The notes under the pieces are model-generated. The model was not told where the DNA came from. It saw nothing but the letters and a program-made list of their open reading frames with translations, and made no database searches. Shown here in pieces: positions 49,118 to 57,423 of a stretch of 64,000 nucleotides of DNA; positions within the stretch are counted from its first letter, which is position 1, and each line of letters begins with the position of its first letter. Source of the stretch: an uncultured Flavobacteriaceae bacterium (GTDB lineage Bacteria > Bacteroidota > Bacteroidia > Flavobacteriales > Flavobacteriaceae); NCBI GenBank assembly GCA_943789305.1, contig CALSTP010000001.1, positions 1,627,178 through 1,691,177 on the forward strand, in the 5' to 3' direction. A program made the translations under genes and the position numbers.

Positions 49118-49306
49118 CTAAGACTTTCTATTTTTAAATTTCTTTCTATACTTCCTTCGAAATAAAAACATAAAAATCGAAAGTGCAGCAAACCCAATAA
49201 ACAAATAGGCTTTATCACGTTGAATATCCCAAAGTGTTATTACTTCAATAAGTGAGATTGTTGCAATAACAATATATAGGAATTCTGATATTTTATAAAA
49301 CTTCAT
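49118..49306 (-). CDS. Small two-helix membrane protein
   Basis: The 62-residue protein has two hydrophobic segments (FLYIVIATISLIEVITLW; YLFIGFAALSIFMFLF) and a very basic tail (RRKYRKKFKNRKS), consistent with an inner-membrane hairpin with a cytoplasmic C-terminus. It abuts the CorC-like gene without a gap and lies 12 bp after lptC. No function recognised; the position suggests co-expression with these envelope genes. Confidence 0.72.
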   Translation of the reverse strand: MKFYKISEFLYIVIATISLIEVITLWDIQRDKAYLFIGFAALSIFMFLFRRKYRKKFKNRKS

Positions 49307-49318
49307 TTGGCATTTAAA

Positions 49319-49894
49319 TTAATTTGACTCTGTAGTTTGCTCTTCTTGCTGAACAGCAACTGTACCCGTTAGTTTACCTGTCTGAAATTTAGTGAATTCT
49401 TTGTTGGTGTCCAATCGGCTTGCAAGTACATTGTATTCGGGTCCAACAAATCGAAATTCTTTTTCAGTGAAAATCCAATCATTATTAGCATCCCAATAAA
49501 GTTGTTCGGTATTTAACACTGATCCATCACTTAAGGTAAGGCTTACATTTCCAACTAAGTCAATAATTGAAGTAGCGTTGTAGAGTGTTCCAAAATCCGC
49601 TAGTACAATGTTTTCATTCATTAACTCATCAAAAAAAGTAACCTTAAGACCTTCTGGAAATTCAGAATGTTGTAGAGATAGATTTGAATAATCCAGATAA
49701 ACGGGAGTTTCTAAGATGGCCTTGATTCGTGTGGAGTCTGTATATACCATTCTAATGTTAAAGCCCGTTCCAACCGGTTTTTTTTTATGATAAGCTTGAT
49801 TTTCTGTTTTATTTGTTGATAAATCACAGGAACAAAAAAGGGTTGTCGTAAAAACAACAACCCATAGTTTATATTTGAAAATTTTTAAAACCAT
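49319..49894 (-). CDS. lptC: LPS export protein LptC
   Basis: The 191-residue protein has a lipoprotein-type signal (VVVFTTTLFCSCDLSTN) and the beta-jellyroll repeats of LptC (GFNIRMVYTDSTRIKAILETPVYLDYSN, GLKVTFFDELMNENIVLADFG, LTLSDGSVLNTEQLYWDANNDWIFTEK). It passes LPS from the LptBFG pump to LptA. Unlike enterobacterial LptC it appears lipid-anchored, which is common in Bacteroidota. It abuts the TPR gene. Confidence 0.88.
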   Translation of the reverse strand: MVLKIFKYKLWVVVFTTTLFCSCDLSTNKTENQAYHKKKPVGTGFNIRMVYTDSTRIKAILETPVYLDYSNLSLQHSEFPEGLKVTFFDELMNENIVLADFGTLYNATSIIDLVGNVSLTLSDGSVLNTEQLYWDANNDWIFTEKEFRFVGPEYNVLASRLDTNKEFTKFQTGKLTGTVAVQQEEQTTESN

Positions 49895-51283
49895 TTAAAG
49901 TTTTGGAACCGTAACACTTCCATTAATCCAACAATCAAATTTGATTATAACTCCTTCATTTCCTTCCGTAAATATATCGGTTTTGGATGGAGCTCTACCT
50001 TCATAACTTTTGGCTGCCTTATTAGCATTTTTCTTTAGAGAAGCATCAACTCGGGCAGCTCTTCGGGCAGTTTTAGCTGCTAGCCAGTATACAGCTCTTT
50101 TCTCGAACTGAGTGTTTCCACAATCGTTTGCTGAACTTGCATACAAGCTTGCAATCATCAGGTGCGCTTTACCCAATGATGGTTGATATCTTAAGGCTTT
50201 GTTCGCATAGTTTCTTGCAGTAGATTTTCGTCCTCTAGATTTAAACTCTAACGCAATTTTGTATAAAGTTTTTGCTTTTTTGTAAGGATCAGTTTCTAGA
50301 GCAATTGATTCTTCGTAATACTTCAACGCTTCATTATTATTACCTTTTTTATCGTTCAAGATTCCGAGGTAGTACGCAGAATTTGCTGACGGTTCTAAAG
50401 CATGGAGTGCTTCAACAATTGTTACAAATAAGGGGTCATCTGAACATTCTTTGTTTTTCATTCGACCAGCGGCTCTGTTTAACCAAACTGCGTCTCCTTT
50501 ATTTTCTTCAAAATTACGTTGATATAGCGGTATCAAATTCTCACAAGTAGATTCTTTTGAAATGATAGCATCTAAATTTGACAGAAAAATTCCAATAGCT
50601 CTTGAATTAGTGTCGTATACTTTTTTGCGCTTCAAGTCTTTGGTTGTGAGAGGTATTCCGTTTTCTTCTTTCTTCAAAAGTACATCTAACTTTTTTGAAA
50701 GTTTAACTCCTTCAAATTCAAATTTCTCAGAAACTTCCTCGTATTTATTGAATAATTTTTCTGGGGTAACATCTGTAGAACCTGCCTTATACAAGTTAAG
50801 CATGGTTTTGAAATAATTGTAAAGTCCTTTTGGATTTGTGAAACTACTTATATCCTGAGTAAAAGCTTGATCAAAAGTTGCATAAATTTCAGCTGTAGTA
50901 CCCAACTTATTATCGATCATTGTTTGCGCTTTACTTGCCAAAATACTTCCGATTCTACTCTTACCTTTTTTGGTAGGAAAATATTGAATCCACTGGTCGT
51001 ATAATTTCATCAAGTCTTGAGCTTCAGCCTGTTTTGCTTCACCTTCTGCTTTTTTCAATCTACTCTTAAGTATCCTTTCTCCATAAGTATAAATTGCAAC
51101 ATTTAAAGATGGACATTCATTTCGAACAGCCATCCAAGGTACGTAAGCAGCCTCATAGTTTTTGACTTTAGCTGACTCAGCAAAAATGGATAAATTTTGG
51201 TTGCAATTTTCATTAGATTGGGCACGTGTATTGCTCGTGCAAAAAATAAATGTAAAAATTAAGAAATTTGTTAAAGTTCTCAT
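49895..51283 (-). CDS. Exported TPR-repeat protein
   Basis: The 462-residue protein has a signal peptide (FLIFTFIFCTSNTRAQ) and helical repeats. TPR-like stretches include ANSAYYLGILNDKKGNNNEALKYYEES, KAKTLYKIALEFKSRGRKSTARNYANKAL and KAHLMIASLYASSANDCG; the C-terminus reads FDCWINGSVTVPKL. In flavobacteria this protein lies between the coaX/outer-membrane protein pair and lptC, a conserved block. It is probably a periplasmic scaffold, with no established role. Confidence 0.88.
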   Translation of the reverse strand: MRTLTNFLIFTFIFCTSNTRAQSNENCNQNLSIFAESAKVKNYEAAYVPWMAVRNECPSLNVAIYTYGERILKSRLKKAEGEAKQAEAQDLMKLYDQWIQYFPTKKGKSRIGSILASKAQTMIDNKLGTTAEIYATFDQAFTQDISSFTNPKGLYNYFKTMLNLYKAGSTDVTPEKLFNKYEEVSEKFEFEGVKLSKKLDVLLKKEENGIPLTTKDLKRKKVYDTNSRAIGIFLSNLDAIISKESTCENLIPLYQRNFEENKGDAVWLNRAAGRMKNKECSDDPLFVTIVEALHALEPSANSAYYLGILNDKKGNNNEALKYYEESIALETDPYKKAKTLYKIALEFKSRGRKSTARNYANKALRYQPSLGKAHLMIASLYASSANDCGNTQFEKRAVYWLAAKTARRAARVDASLKKNANKAAKSYEGRAPSKTDIFTEGNEGVIIKFDCWINGSVTVPKL

Positions 51284-51295
51284 TAGTGAAATAAA

Positions 51296-52552
51296 TTAAT
51301 TATATTTTCTTTTAATAAACCAGATATCATTTAGTGATAATCCGATGATTAGATTCCAATAACTCTCGTCAATTAAACCGTTTTCTCGACTACCTCGTTT
51401 ACCAAATTCAACACCTATATTGGCATTTGAATACCCTGCCATAGGTAAACTTACTCCAAAAGATATGCCAGTTTCTTTTAGGGGTTGATTATTGAATAAA
51501 ATTCCAGTGTGAGTTAAACGAAATCCGGCTCTGTAAACAATTCGTTTCCAATAACTCGTTATCGAAGAGTAATCGGGTAGATAAAATCCCCCAACAGAGA
51601 ATCGTGTTGCATTTGCATAAGCTATGTTGTCAAGTTTTATGAACTCATTGGTGTAATCGGCAGAATTACGTTGGCTGTATTGTACACCCAGAAACCACTT
51701 TTTGTCTTTAGTTAATCCCAATCCAAATGAATATTGATTCCCCATTGATATTTTGGTTTCCAATAAGCCGTCTTGTGCCAAATCTACATTTTCAAAGTCT
51801 CCAAGATTTTGAGTCGATATGGATTGAGTGAAAAAAACACTCTCATTTGAAGAAGTCAATGTATTGTCTGGAACATAGTAAAACATTGCGTTTAAATTTA
51901 ACTTATCTTTAATAAGTAAAGTTAACTGTGTTGAGAAACGATAGTTAAAGCCTACTAGCGATGATGATTTAGTGAAAAAAGTTCCGTAGTCAATATTTTC
52001 TTCCTGACGAGAAGATTCATTTGTTATTTTTCCAAAATTATAATTGGCACTAACTCCAAGGTTTAAAAATTTAAACAACTTAAAACCCACGGTAAAGAAG
52101 GTTTGATTCAACCCTCCATAGCCTTCATTTCTATTGATTACATTCTTGTTATCATCATCATCTTCTATGGATTGTAATCGATATCCTACAGAAGTAGCAG
52201 GTAGAATTCCAAAACCAAAAGTAAATCTCTTGGTAGGAATCGCAACAACTAAATAATCAATTGAAGCAGAAGTTACATCTTCTTCCGCGGCGGTGGATGA
52301 TAATCTTGTTTCTTTATAATTCAAACCCATGCCATAAGTAACAAGTTTAAGGTCACCAAAACTAGCTGGATTATTCAAGTTAGCATGCAGTGAATCAGAA
52401 TAAATATCGAGACCTCCCATAAGCCTGTTAATGGCATTTCCTTTGAACGCAACATCCCCTATACCTCCAATGGAATATGGAGAAGATGTGTTTGATTGGG
52501 CAAAAATCAATTGGGATCCAACAAGCAGTATAATGACGTATAAATATTTCAA
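51296..52552 (-). CDS. Outer-membrane beta-barrel protein (FadL/OmpP1-like)
   Basis: The 418-residue protein starts at a TTG (52552) with a signal peptide (LYVIILLVGSQLIFAQ). Mature SNTSSPYSIGGIGD, alternating beta strands (e.g. YNFGKITNESS, YSFGLGLTKDKKWFLGVQY) and the final LNDIWFIKRKYN fit an outer-membrane barrel. No ATG lies near this signal, so the TTG start is well supported. It follows coaX by 5 bp and precedes the TPR gene by 12 bp. Ligand unknown. Confidence 0.85.
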   Translation of the reverse strand: MKYLYVIILLVGSQLIFAQSNTSSPYSIGGIGDVAFKGNAINRLMGGLDIYSDSLHANLNNPASFGDLKLVTYGMGLNYKETRLSSTAAEEDVTSASIDYLVVAIPTKRFTFGFGILPATSVGYRLQSIEDDDDNKNVINRNEGYGGLNQTFFTVGFKLFKFLNLGVSANYNFGKITNESSRQEENIDYGTFFTKSSSLVGFNYRFSTQLTLLIKDKLNLNAMFYYVPDNTLTSSNESVFFTQSISTQNLGDFENVDLAQDGLLETKISMGNQYSFGLGLTKDKKWFLGVQYSQRNSADYTNEFIKLDNIAYANATRFSVGGFYLPDYSSITSYWKRIVYRAGFRLTHTGILFNNQPLKETGISFGVSLPMAGYSNANIGVEFGKRGSRENGLIDESYWNLIIGLSLNDIWFIKRKYN

Positions 52553-52557
52553 TTTTA

Positions 52558-53277
52558 TTATTTGTTGAGTTCTAATATACAGTCCAAACCTTCCACCAAA
52601 AAATTCGGATGGGCAAATATGGGGTTTTTTAATCGTTTTGACAACTGCTTACAGTCTCCACCTGTTAAAATTATTGTTAAATCTGTGTATTTTTCTCTAA
52701 AATGATCAATTTGACCCTGAATTTCATAAAATACGCCTTGAAAAACTCCAACTTGAATTGAACTTTGTGTATCCTTTCCAAAACTACTTTCAATGCTATT
52801 ATGCTCTATTAGTGGTAATTTACCAGTATATTCTTTTAAACTTTTGTAACGCATTTTATATCCAGGAGAAATCATTCCTCCCTCATAAACATTTTTTTGG
52901 GTTAGTAGATCGTAGGTAATACAGCTGCCAACATCGATAACCAAAACGTTTTGCTCGGGATATAATTTTGAAGCCGCTCCCATTAACCCTAGTCGGTCTG
53001 GTCCCAAAGTTTCTAGTGACTTATAATTTATTTTGAAGGGAAACTGCCAAGAACTATCCAAAATATAAATTCCTTTAGGATCAAAAATTGAATTTAAAAA
53101 ACTCCAATCAATTCCCCGAACATCAGATATCAAAATCGATTCAATTCTAGGATAATTTTCTAAAACACTCTTAAATTCTTCAAAAACAGGTTCAATTAAC
53201 TCTGTTGCGACGAACTTTCTGTCTTCAAAAAAAGCAAGTTTTACATTGCTGTTGCCTGCATCGATTATCAAATTCAT
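52558..53277 (-). CDS. coaX: Type III pantothenate kinase
   Basis: CoaX (239 residues) phosphorylates pantothenate, the first step of coenzyme A synthesis. The ASKHA fold motifs are seen: IIDAGNSNVKLAFFED, LGPDRLGLMGAASKLY, VIDVGSCITYDLL, EGGMISPGYKMRYKSL and IILTGGDCKQL. It is first in the minus-strand run coaX-outer-membrane protein-TPR-lptC-small protein-corC-ppiD. Confidence 0.96.
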   Translation of the reverse strand: MNLIIDAGNSNVKLAFFEDRKFVATELIEPVFEEFKSVLENYPRIESILISDVRGIDWSFLNSIFDPKGIYILDSSWQFPFKINYKSLETLGPDRLGLMGAASKLYPEQNVLVIDVGSCITYDLLTQKNVYEGGMISPGYKMRYKSLKEYTGKLPLIEHNSIESSFGKDTQSSIQVGVFQGVFYEIQGQIDHFREKYTDLTIILTGGDCKQLSKRLKNPIFAHPNFLVEGLDCILELNK

Positions 53278-53330
53278 ATTTGAAATTTGTTTGTGCTAAA
53301 ATAAACATTATGAAATTTAGTTAAAATGTT

Positions 53331-53361
53331 TTGCGGAAAATTAAAAAGGACGTTATATTTG
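53331..53361 (+). promoter_or_regulatory. Promoter of tRNA-Phe
   Basis: TTG at 53331, a 20-bp spacer and TATATTTG at 53354-53361 form the complete Bacteroidota -33/-7 promoter, 13 bp before the mature tRNA. This is the best promoter match in the window. Confidence 0.75.
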
Positions 53362-53374
53362 CAGCCACCAAAAG

Positions 53375-53447
53375 GGTACCTTAGCTCAGTTGGTAGAGCA
53401 AAGGACTGAAAATCCTTGTGTCCCTGGTTCGATTCCTGGAGGTACCA
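53375..53447 (+). tRNA. tRNA-Phe (anticodon GAA)
   Basis: A 73-nt cloverleaf folds fully: acceptor GGTACCT/AGGTACC, D arm GCTC/GAGC, anticodon stem AAGGA/TCCTT with loop CTGAAAA, T arm CCTGG/CCTGG with TTCGATT, discriminator A. The CCA is not encoded. Its 3' end contains the attachment core of the integrated islet. Confidence 0.98.
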
Positions 53448-53448
53448 C
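53436..53448 (+). repeat. attL core (13-bp direct repeat, copy 1)
   Basis: CTGGAGGTACCAC in the tRNA-Phe 3' end is repeated exactly at 59853-59865. The two copies bound a 6.4-kb segment beginning with an integrase, the expected product of site-specific integration. Confidence 0.85.
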
Positions 53449-53453
53449 ATTTT

Positions 53454-53491
53454 AACCCTGTAATTCATTGATTTACAGGGTTTTATTTTTT
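53454..53491 (+). terminator. Terminator after tRNA-Phe (supplied by the islet)
   Basis: Stem AACCCTGTAA/TTACAGGGTT, 9-nt loop, then a T-rich tract. It lies inside the islet just right of the attachment core and replaces the original chromosomal terminator. Confidence 0.85.
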
Positions 53492-53504
53492 TAAGATCCT
53501 AATT

Positions 53505-53526
53505 TGTTCCAAATCTTGTTCCAAAT
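53505..53526 (+). repeat. Left arm-type repeats TGTTCCAAAT (two copies)
   Basis: TGTTCCAAAT occurs at 53505-53514 and 53517-53526, in the same orientation, 57 bp inside the left core and just upstream of the integrase ATG. The same motif is paired at the right end. Candidate integrase arm-binding sites that may also affect int transcription. Confidence 0.65.
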
Positions 53527-53556
53527 ATGGGTATTTTTTAGTACTTTTAAGACACT

Positions 53557-55104
53557 ATGAGTGTTTATATTTCACCCAATTTAACTAAGAAAAAAACGGA
53601 TTATAAACCTTCAGATAAAATCACAATATACCTGAATTATTATTTTCAAGGGAAGAAACTAAGAATCCCTTCCGACGTTACAGTTTTATTTAAAGATTGG
53701 GATAAAAATTGGAAACAAGGAAGAAAATCTGATCCAATATTAAAAACTGATCAAAATCATGTTTCAAAAAACATTCTCTTAAAACAAAAATTAAGTGAAG
53801 TAAATCAGATCATTGATAGAATCAAATTAAATGGTCAAATACCTGTTATTGAATTAGTCAAAAACAATCTAAAGAATTTTAAAAAGGAAGAAGTCAAAAA
53901 AACTTTTGAGAATCTAGACTTGATTTTTTTGCTTAATGAATATTGTGATTACATAGAAAATGAAATAACCCTCAGAAAAGGATACAAGAAAAGTATTTTT
54001 ACCTCCCTAAAAAGAATTAATGATTTCACCCAACATTATAATAAAATATTGAATTACAATGTATTAGTATCTAATATAGATGAAGAATATCAAAAATCAT
54101 TTTTGAAATTTTATTCCGATAAAGGTGATCAACCTTCTACAATAAGAAAACGATTAAAATCACTTGTTTCATTTGTTAATTGGTGTGGTAAACAAGGATA
54201 TACTAATCATAAAATATCCGTTATACCTTTCAATCATAATTTTGAAAAGGAAGTCGTTTATTTAACAAGAGAAGAAGTCTTACAACTATATCAATTTGAA
54301 GAATTTAATTTTTCAAACAAGAATCATAAAAAACATACTAATGAGTTTTTTTACGATGAATTAAAGAATGGTAAAACGAAAATCTATACTAATCTAGAAG
54401 TTTATAAAGATATATTAGTTTTTGGTTGTGGTGTTGGATGTAGGTTTGGAGATCTTATTTCTTTAAGATTAGATAATTATCAATTCTCAGAGGATAGATC
54501 AAAAGGATATTTTGTTTTTAGAATGGAAAAAAGTAGAACTGGAAAACAAGTAAAGGTTCCTATTAACAGATTGACTTTTGAGATTTGGAAGAAATATTCT
54601 AAAAATAAAAAAAGAACAGATTCTATTTTTCCAAGGTCTTCTTCTGGAAATTTACCCACAAACCAAAAGATGAATAAACAGATAAAGGAGATTGGTAAAA
54701 TAGTTGGTCTTAATAGATTAGTTTCCAAACCTAAGTTTAATGTTGAGGGAAAAATCATAAAAGAAAGTGATACAAGAGTTCCAATTCATTCTGTATTATC
54801 ATCCCATATTATGAGAAGAACTTTTATAAGAGAAGGAATTGAAAATAAAATACCTACACATGTCATGATGTCAATGTCAGGTCATTCAACAGAGAGAGTT
54901 TACCATCAATATTTTTCTACTACCTCATCTGAACTTGATGAAGAAGGGAGAAAACTTTTTTCCTTAGAGTTAAATCAAAAGGAAAATAAAAAATCATATA
55001 ATCAAGTATCCCTTGAAAATCAACTATTAGAGTTGAAATCGTTGTTTGAAAAAGGTCTTATTCCTGAGGAGATATACTTAGAAAAAGTATCTAGATTGGT
55101 TTAA
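53557..55104 (+). CDS. Tyrosine recombinase / phage-type integrase
   Basis: The 515-residue integrase has an N-terminal arm-binding domain (about 15-100, YFQGKKLRIPSDVTVLFKDW), a helical core-binding domain (about 125-220) and a catalytic domain. The active-site residues are in place: R296 in GVGCRFGDL, a Lys in KSRTGKQVKV, H417 and R420 in SSHIMRRTF, H443 in SGHSTERV and the nucleophile Tyr in YHQYF (about residue 452). It is oriented away from the tRNA it targets. A coiled C-terminus of about 50 residues follows. It should excise and integrate the islet at the 13-bp core; it looks intact. Confidence 0.95.
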   Translation: MSVYISPNLTKKKTDYKPSDKITIYLNYYFQGKKLRIPSDVTVLFKDWDKNWKQGRKSDPILKTDQNHVSKNILLKQKLSEVNQIIDRIKLNGQIPVIELVKNNLKNFKKEEVKKTFENLDLIFLLNEYCDYIENEITLRKGYKKSIFTSLKRINDFTQHYNKILNYNVLVSNIDEEYQKSFLKFYSDKGDQPSTIRKRLKSLVSFVNWCGKQGYTNHKISVIPFNHNFEKEVVYLTREEVLQLYQFEEFNFSNKNHKKHTNEFFYDELKNGKTKIYTNLEVYKDILVFGCGVGCRFGDLISLRLDNYQFSEDRSKGYFVFRMEKSRTGKQVKVPINRLTFEIWKKYSKNKKRTDSIFPRSSSGNLPTNQKMNKQIKEIGKIVGLNRLVSKPKFNVEGKIIKESDTRVPIHSVLSSHIMRRTFIREGIENKIPTHVMMSMSGHSTERVYHQYFSTTSSELDEEGRKLFSLELNQKENKKSYNQVSLENQLLELKSLFEKGLIPEEIYLEKVSRLV

Positions 55105-55161
55105 TAATTGAATTTTCACTGATTACTTGCATATCATAAAATTCTTCGCTACTTTCACCCT

Positions 55162-56527
55162 ATGAAGGTTAAAGTATCCTCTCTCAAACACCATCCTAAG
55201 AACAAAGAAATCTATACCCTATCCTCTATTGAGGAACTGATGGAAAGTATTTCAGAGGTGGGATTATTACAACCTCTTATTATTGACAATCAAAATCAAA
55301 TTATCAGTGGTAACAGAAGATTTGAATCTATTAAAAGATTGGGATGGGAAGAAGTTGAGGTTCATTCAACGAGAAGTTCAAGAAGATGATGAAGAATTAC
55401 TTCTAATTCACTTCAATAAACAGAGAATAAAGAGTTTTAAGGAACTTATAAACGAATATCTAACACTTGATAGGATTTACCGAAAAGGACAAGGGAAACG
55501 AACGGATTTAACTTCTGTTAAATCTAACAGAAGTTCTTCAAGAGATATAGTTTCTAAAGAAATGGGAATCTCTTCTTCTCAATTACAACGATTGATTTTT
55601 ATTCATAAACATCACCCTAATCACATAGAACTTTTAGATAAAGGAATTCTTACGGTTAACCAATCCTTTCTTCAAATTCAAAGAGAGGAAAAAGAAAAGG
55701 AAAGTAGAGAATCAAATAACTCTATTAAATCAGAATCCAATAATAAATCCAATTGGAGGTTTTATCAGAAATCATCTCATGATATGAGGGAACTTAAAGA
55801 TGGTGAAGTTCAAACCATCTTTACTTCTCCTCCTTATTGGAACAAAAGAAAGTATTCAGATGAAGAAGGGTTAGGAAATGAGAAAACCTCTGAAGAGTTT
55901 GTACTAAATCTATCTGAACATCTTAGAGATTGTAAAAGAGTATTATATGATAGGGGAAGTTTATTTTTAAACCTTGGAGATACTTTTTACAATGGAAATC
56001 TTCAAAATGTACCTCATAGAGTAATCCTTAAACTTCAAGAACAAGGATGGATACTTAGAAATACAATTATTTGGTCTAAAACTAATCCAAAACCCTCATC
56101 ATCAAAATCTAATCTTACTCCCTCTTATGAATTCATCTTTCATCTTACTAAATCAATGGAGTATGATTATTGCCCAACACTAAACAAACTCTCTGATAAA
56201 ACAAAACCCTCACTTCCACCTCGACACAGAAGTGTAAATGGGGAGTACTCAAATTCTATATCACCCTATCTACCTAACATCAAAGGAAAGAATATGGGAG
56301 ATTATTGGAATGAGGATATAGTTAGAACTTCTGTTGCTAATCAAAAGTTAGACATAGAAGGTGAACATCCAGCACCATTTCCTGAAGAAATTATCACTCT
56401 ACCTATTCTTCAAACCTCTAAAGAGTTTGAATTAGTACTAGACCCTTTTATGGGAAGTGGAACTACTGGTAGAGTTTGTGATAAATTGGGGAGGAGATTT
56501 GTGGGATATGATTTGAAGGGGTATTAA
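55162..56527 (+). pseudogene. ParB-domain / beta-class DNA methyltransferase fusion, frameshifted
   Basis: Frame 1 (55162-55389) encodes a ParB/Spo0J nuclease-like domain (KVSSLKHHPKNKEIYTLSS, GLLQPLIIDNQNQIISGNRRF). After base 55363 the continuation is in the +1 frame: IQREVQEDDEELLLIHFNKQRIKSF, an HTH-like region, then a methyltransferase with motif IV TSPPYW and, near the C-terminus, motif I DPFMGSGTTGR. Motif IV before I marks the beta class (N4-cytosine or N6-adenine). Removing one base would give a single protein of about 454 residues. No restriction partner is present. No stop interrupts either half, so the frameshift is recent, programmed, or an assembly error. Confidence 0.85.
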
Positions 56528-56529
56528 CA

Positions 56530-56994
56530 TTAATTATATAATTTGGGTATGAAATTTTCTTTGATGAAAGTAGTTTTTTTTTTGAAAGATTTTTTGAGAA
56601 AATATTTTCTATTATCGATAATGATAGGTTCTTTGGAAAACATTTTTTTGAAATCATCAAATTTAAGATTAAAAGTATATCGAGAATAGATTTTTTTGGT
56701 TTCAAAATTATCAAACAATTTGTACGGAGTATAAGAAGAAGAACCTATAAGTAACTCCTTAATTTTGTTATTTTGTGAAGAAAAGTTTGAGACGATTTTG
56801 ACAACAGAGTCATTAATTACATTCAAAGTAAAGTCTACTGTTAATTTATCCTTATTAACTGTTTGATAAACAAATGGCTTTATAAAGTATTGAATACCAT
56901 CATCTCCCCTATAAAATGATTTGATGAAGTTTTTTTGAGAAAAAACTGAAGTTACTGAGAATATTAAAAAGATGTAAAATATATTATATTTCAT
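56530..56994 (-). CDS. Orphan secreted protein in islet
   Basis: The protein has 154 residues from the ATG at 56994 (MKYNIFYIFLIFSVTSVFSQ, a signal peptide). The upstream ATG at 57003 would add three residues. The mature part is basic, Lys/Phe-rich and strand-like (KLTVDFTLNVINDSVVKIVS; RYTFNLKFDDFKKMF). It ends 2 bp from the methyltransferase stop, on the opposite strand. It lies downstream of the TRL gene but behind a terminator hairpin. I recognise no family. Confidence 0.7.
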   Translation of the reverse strand: MKYNIFYIFLIFSVTSVFSQKNFIKSFYRGDDGIQYFIKPFVYQTVNKDKLTVDFTLNVINDSVVKIVSNFSSQNNKIKELLIGSSSYTPYKLFDNFETKKIYSRYTFNLKFDDFKKMFSKEPIIIDNRKYFLKKSFKKKTTFIKENFIPKLYN

Positions 56995-57000
56995 TGATAT

Positions 57001-57050
57001 CATAAAAAAGGTGGAATTAGTAGACTTTAAAATTATACTAATTCCACCTT
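57001..57050 (-). terminator. Terminator of the TRL-like gene
   Basis: A 13-bp perfect inverted repeat (AAGGTGGAATTAG/CTAATTCCACCTT, 57008-57020 and 57038-57050) with a 17-nt loop is followed on the minus strand by a T run that leads into the start of the orphan secreted gene. Confidence 0.75.
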
Positions 57051-57069
57051 GTTAAATTGAAATTACTTA

Positions 57070-57342
57070 TTAGTTACCCGTAACAATACATTCGTAAGTT
57101 TGGATAATTCCAAGTAAATTTGTTTGTTTCAAATCAACAGTTGAAATTTTAGTTATTCCAGCTTGTTTAGCCGCTTTTTGAATACTAGCGTCTTGGTCAA
57201 ACCAAAGAACACCTAAATAACCTGTTGCTTTGGACATTCCAACTTTACCCCCAACTTCATTACTAGTTGCGTTTACAGGTAAAGTAACTGCACAACTTGT
57301 TAATAGAAAGGAAAAAGTTAATAGTAATAATGTTTTTTTCAT
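57070..57342 (-). CDS. TRL-like family lipoprotein
   Basis: The 90-residue protein has a lipoprotein signal (LLLTFSFLLTSCAVTLP) and the short TRL-like domain: NATSNEVGGKVGMSKATGYLGVLWFDQDASIQKAAKQAGITKISTVDLKQ. The family was named from a gene in a tRNA-linked locus and is found in many bacteria without a firm function. The terminator hairpin lies directly downstream. Its presence in a tRNA-integrated islet fits that history. Confidence 0.85.
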   Translation of the reverse strand: MKKTLLLLTFSFLLTSCAVTLPVNATSNEVGGKVGMSKATGYLGVLWFDQDASIQKAAKQAGITKISTVDLKQTNLLGIIQTYECIVTGN

Positions 57343-57423
57343 AATATTTAAATTTAATTATGTAAATATATTTAGATTGGTTTCTAAAAAAAACACCTGC
57401 ATTTTAAATTGTATATTTATTTA

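Noticed and set aside
53274-53468. 64-codon minus-strand frame over tRNA-Phe
   Set aside because: It lies across the promoter and whole tRNA gene and has no coding features.
55331-55340. Programmed -1 slippery site (TTAAAAG) in the ParB-methyltransferase gene
   Set aside because: The required shift is +1, not -1, and it lies about 25 bp downstream.
55283-55363. Using the TTG at 55283 as start of a separate methyltransferase gene
   Set aside because: It lies inside the ParB domain in another frame and the resulting peptide up to 55363 resembles nothing, while the frames join well at 55363.
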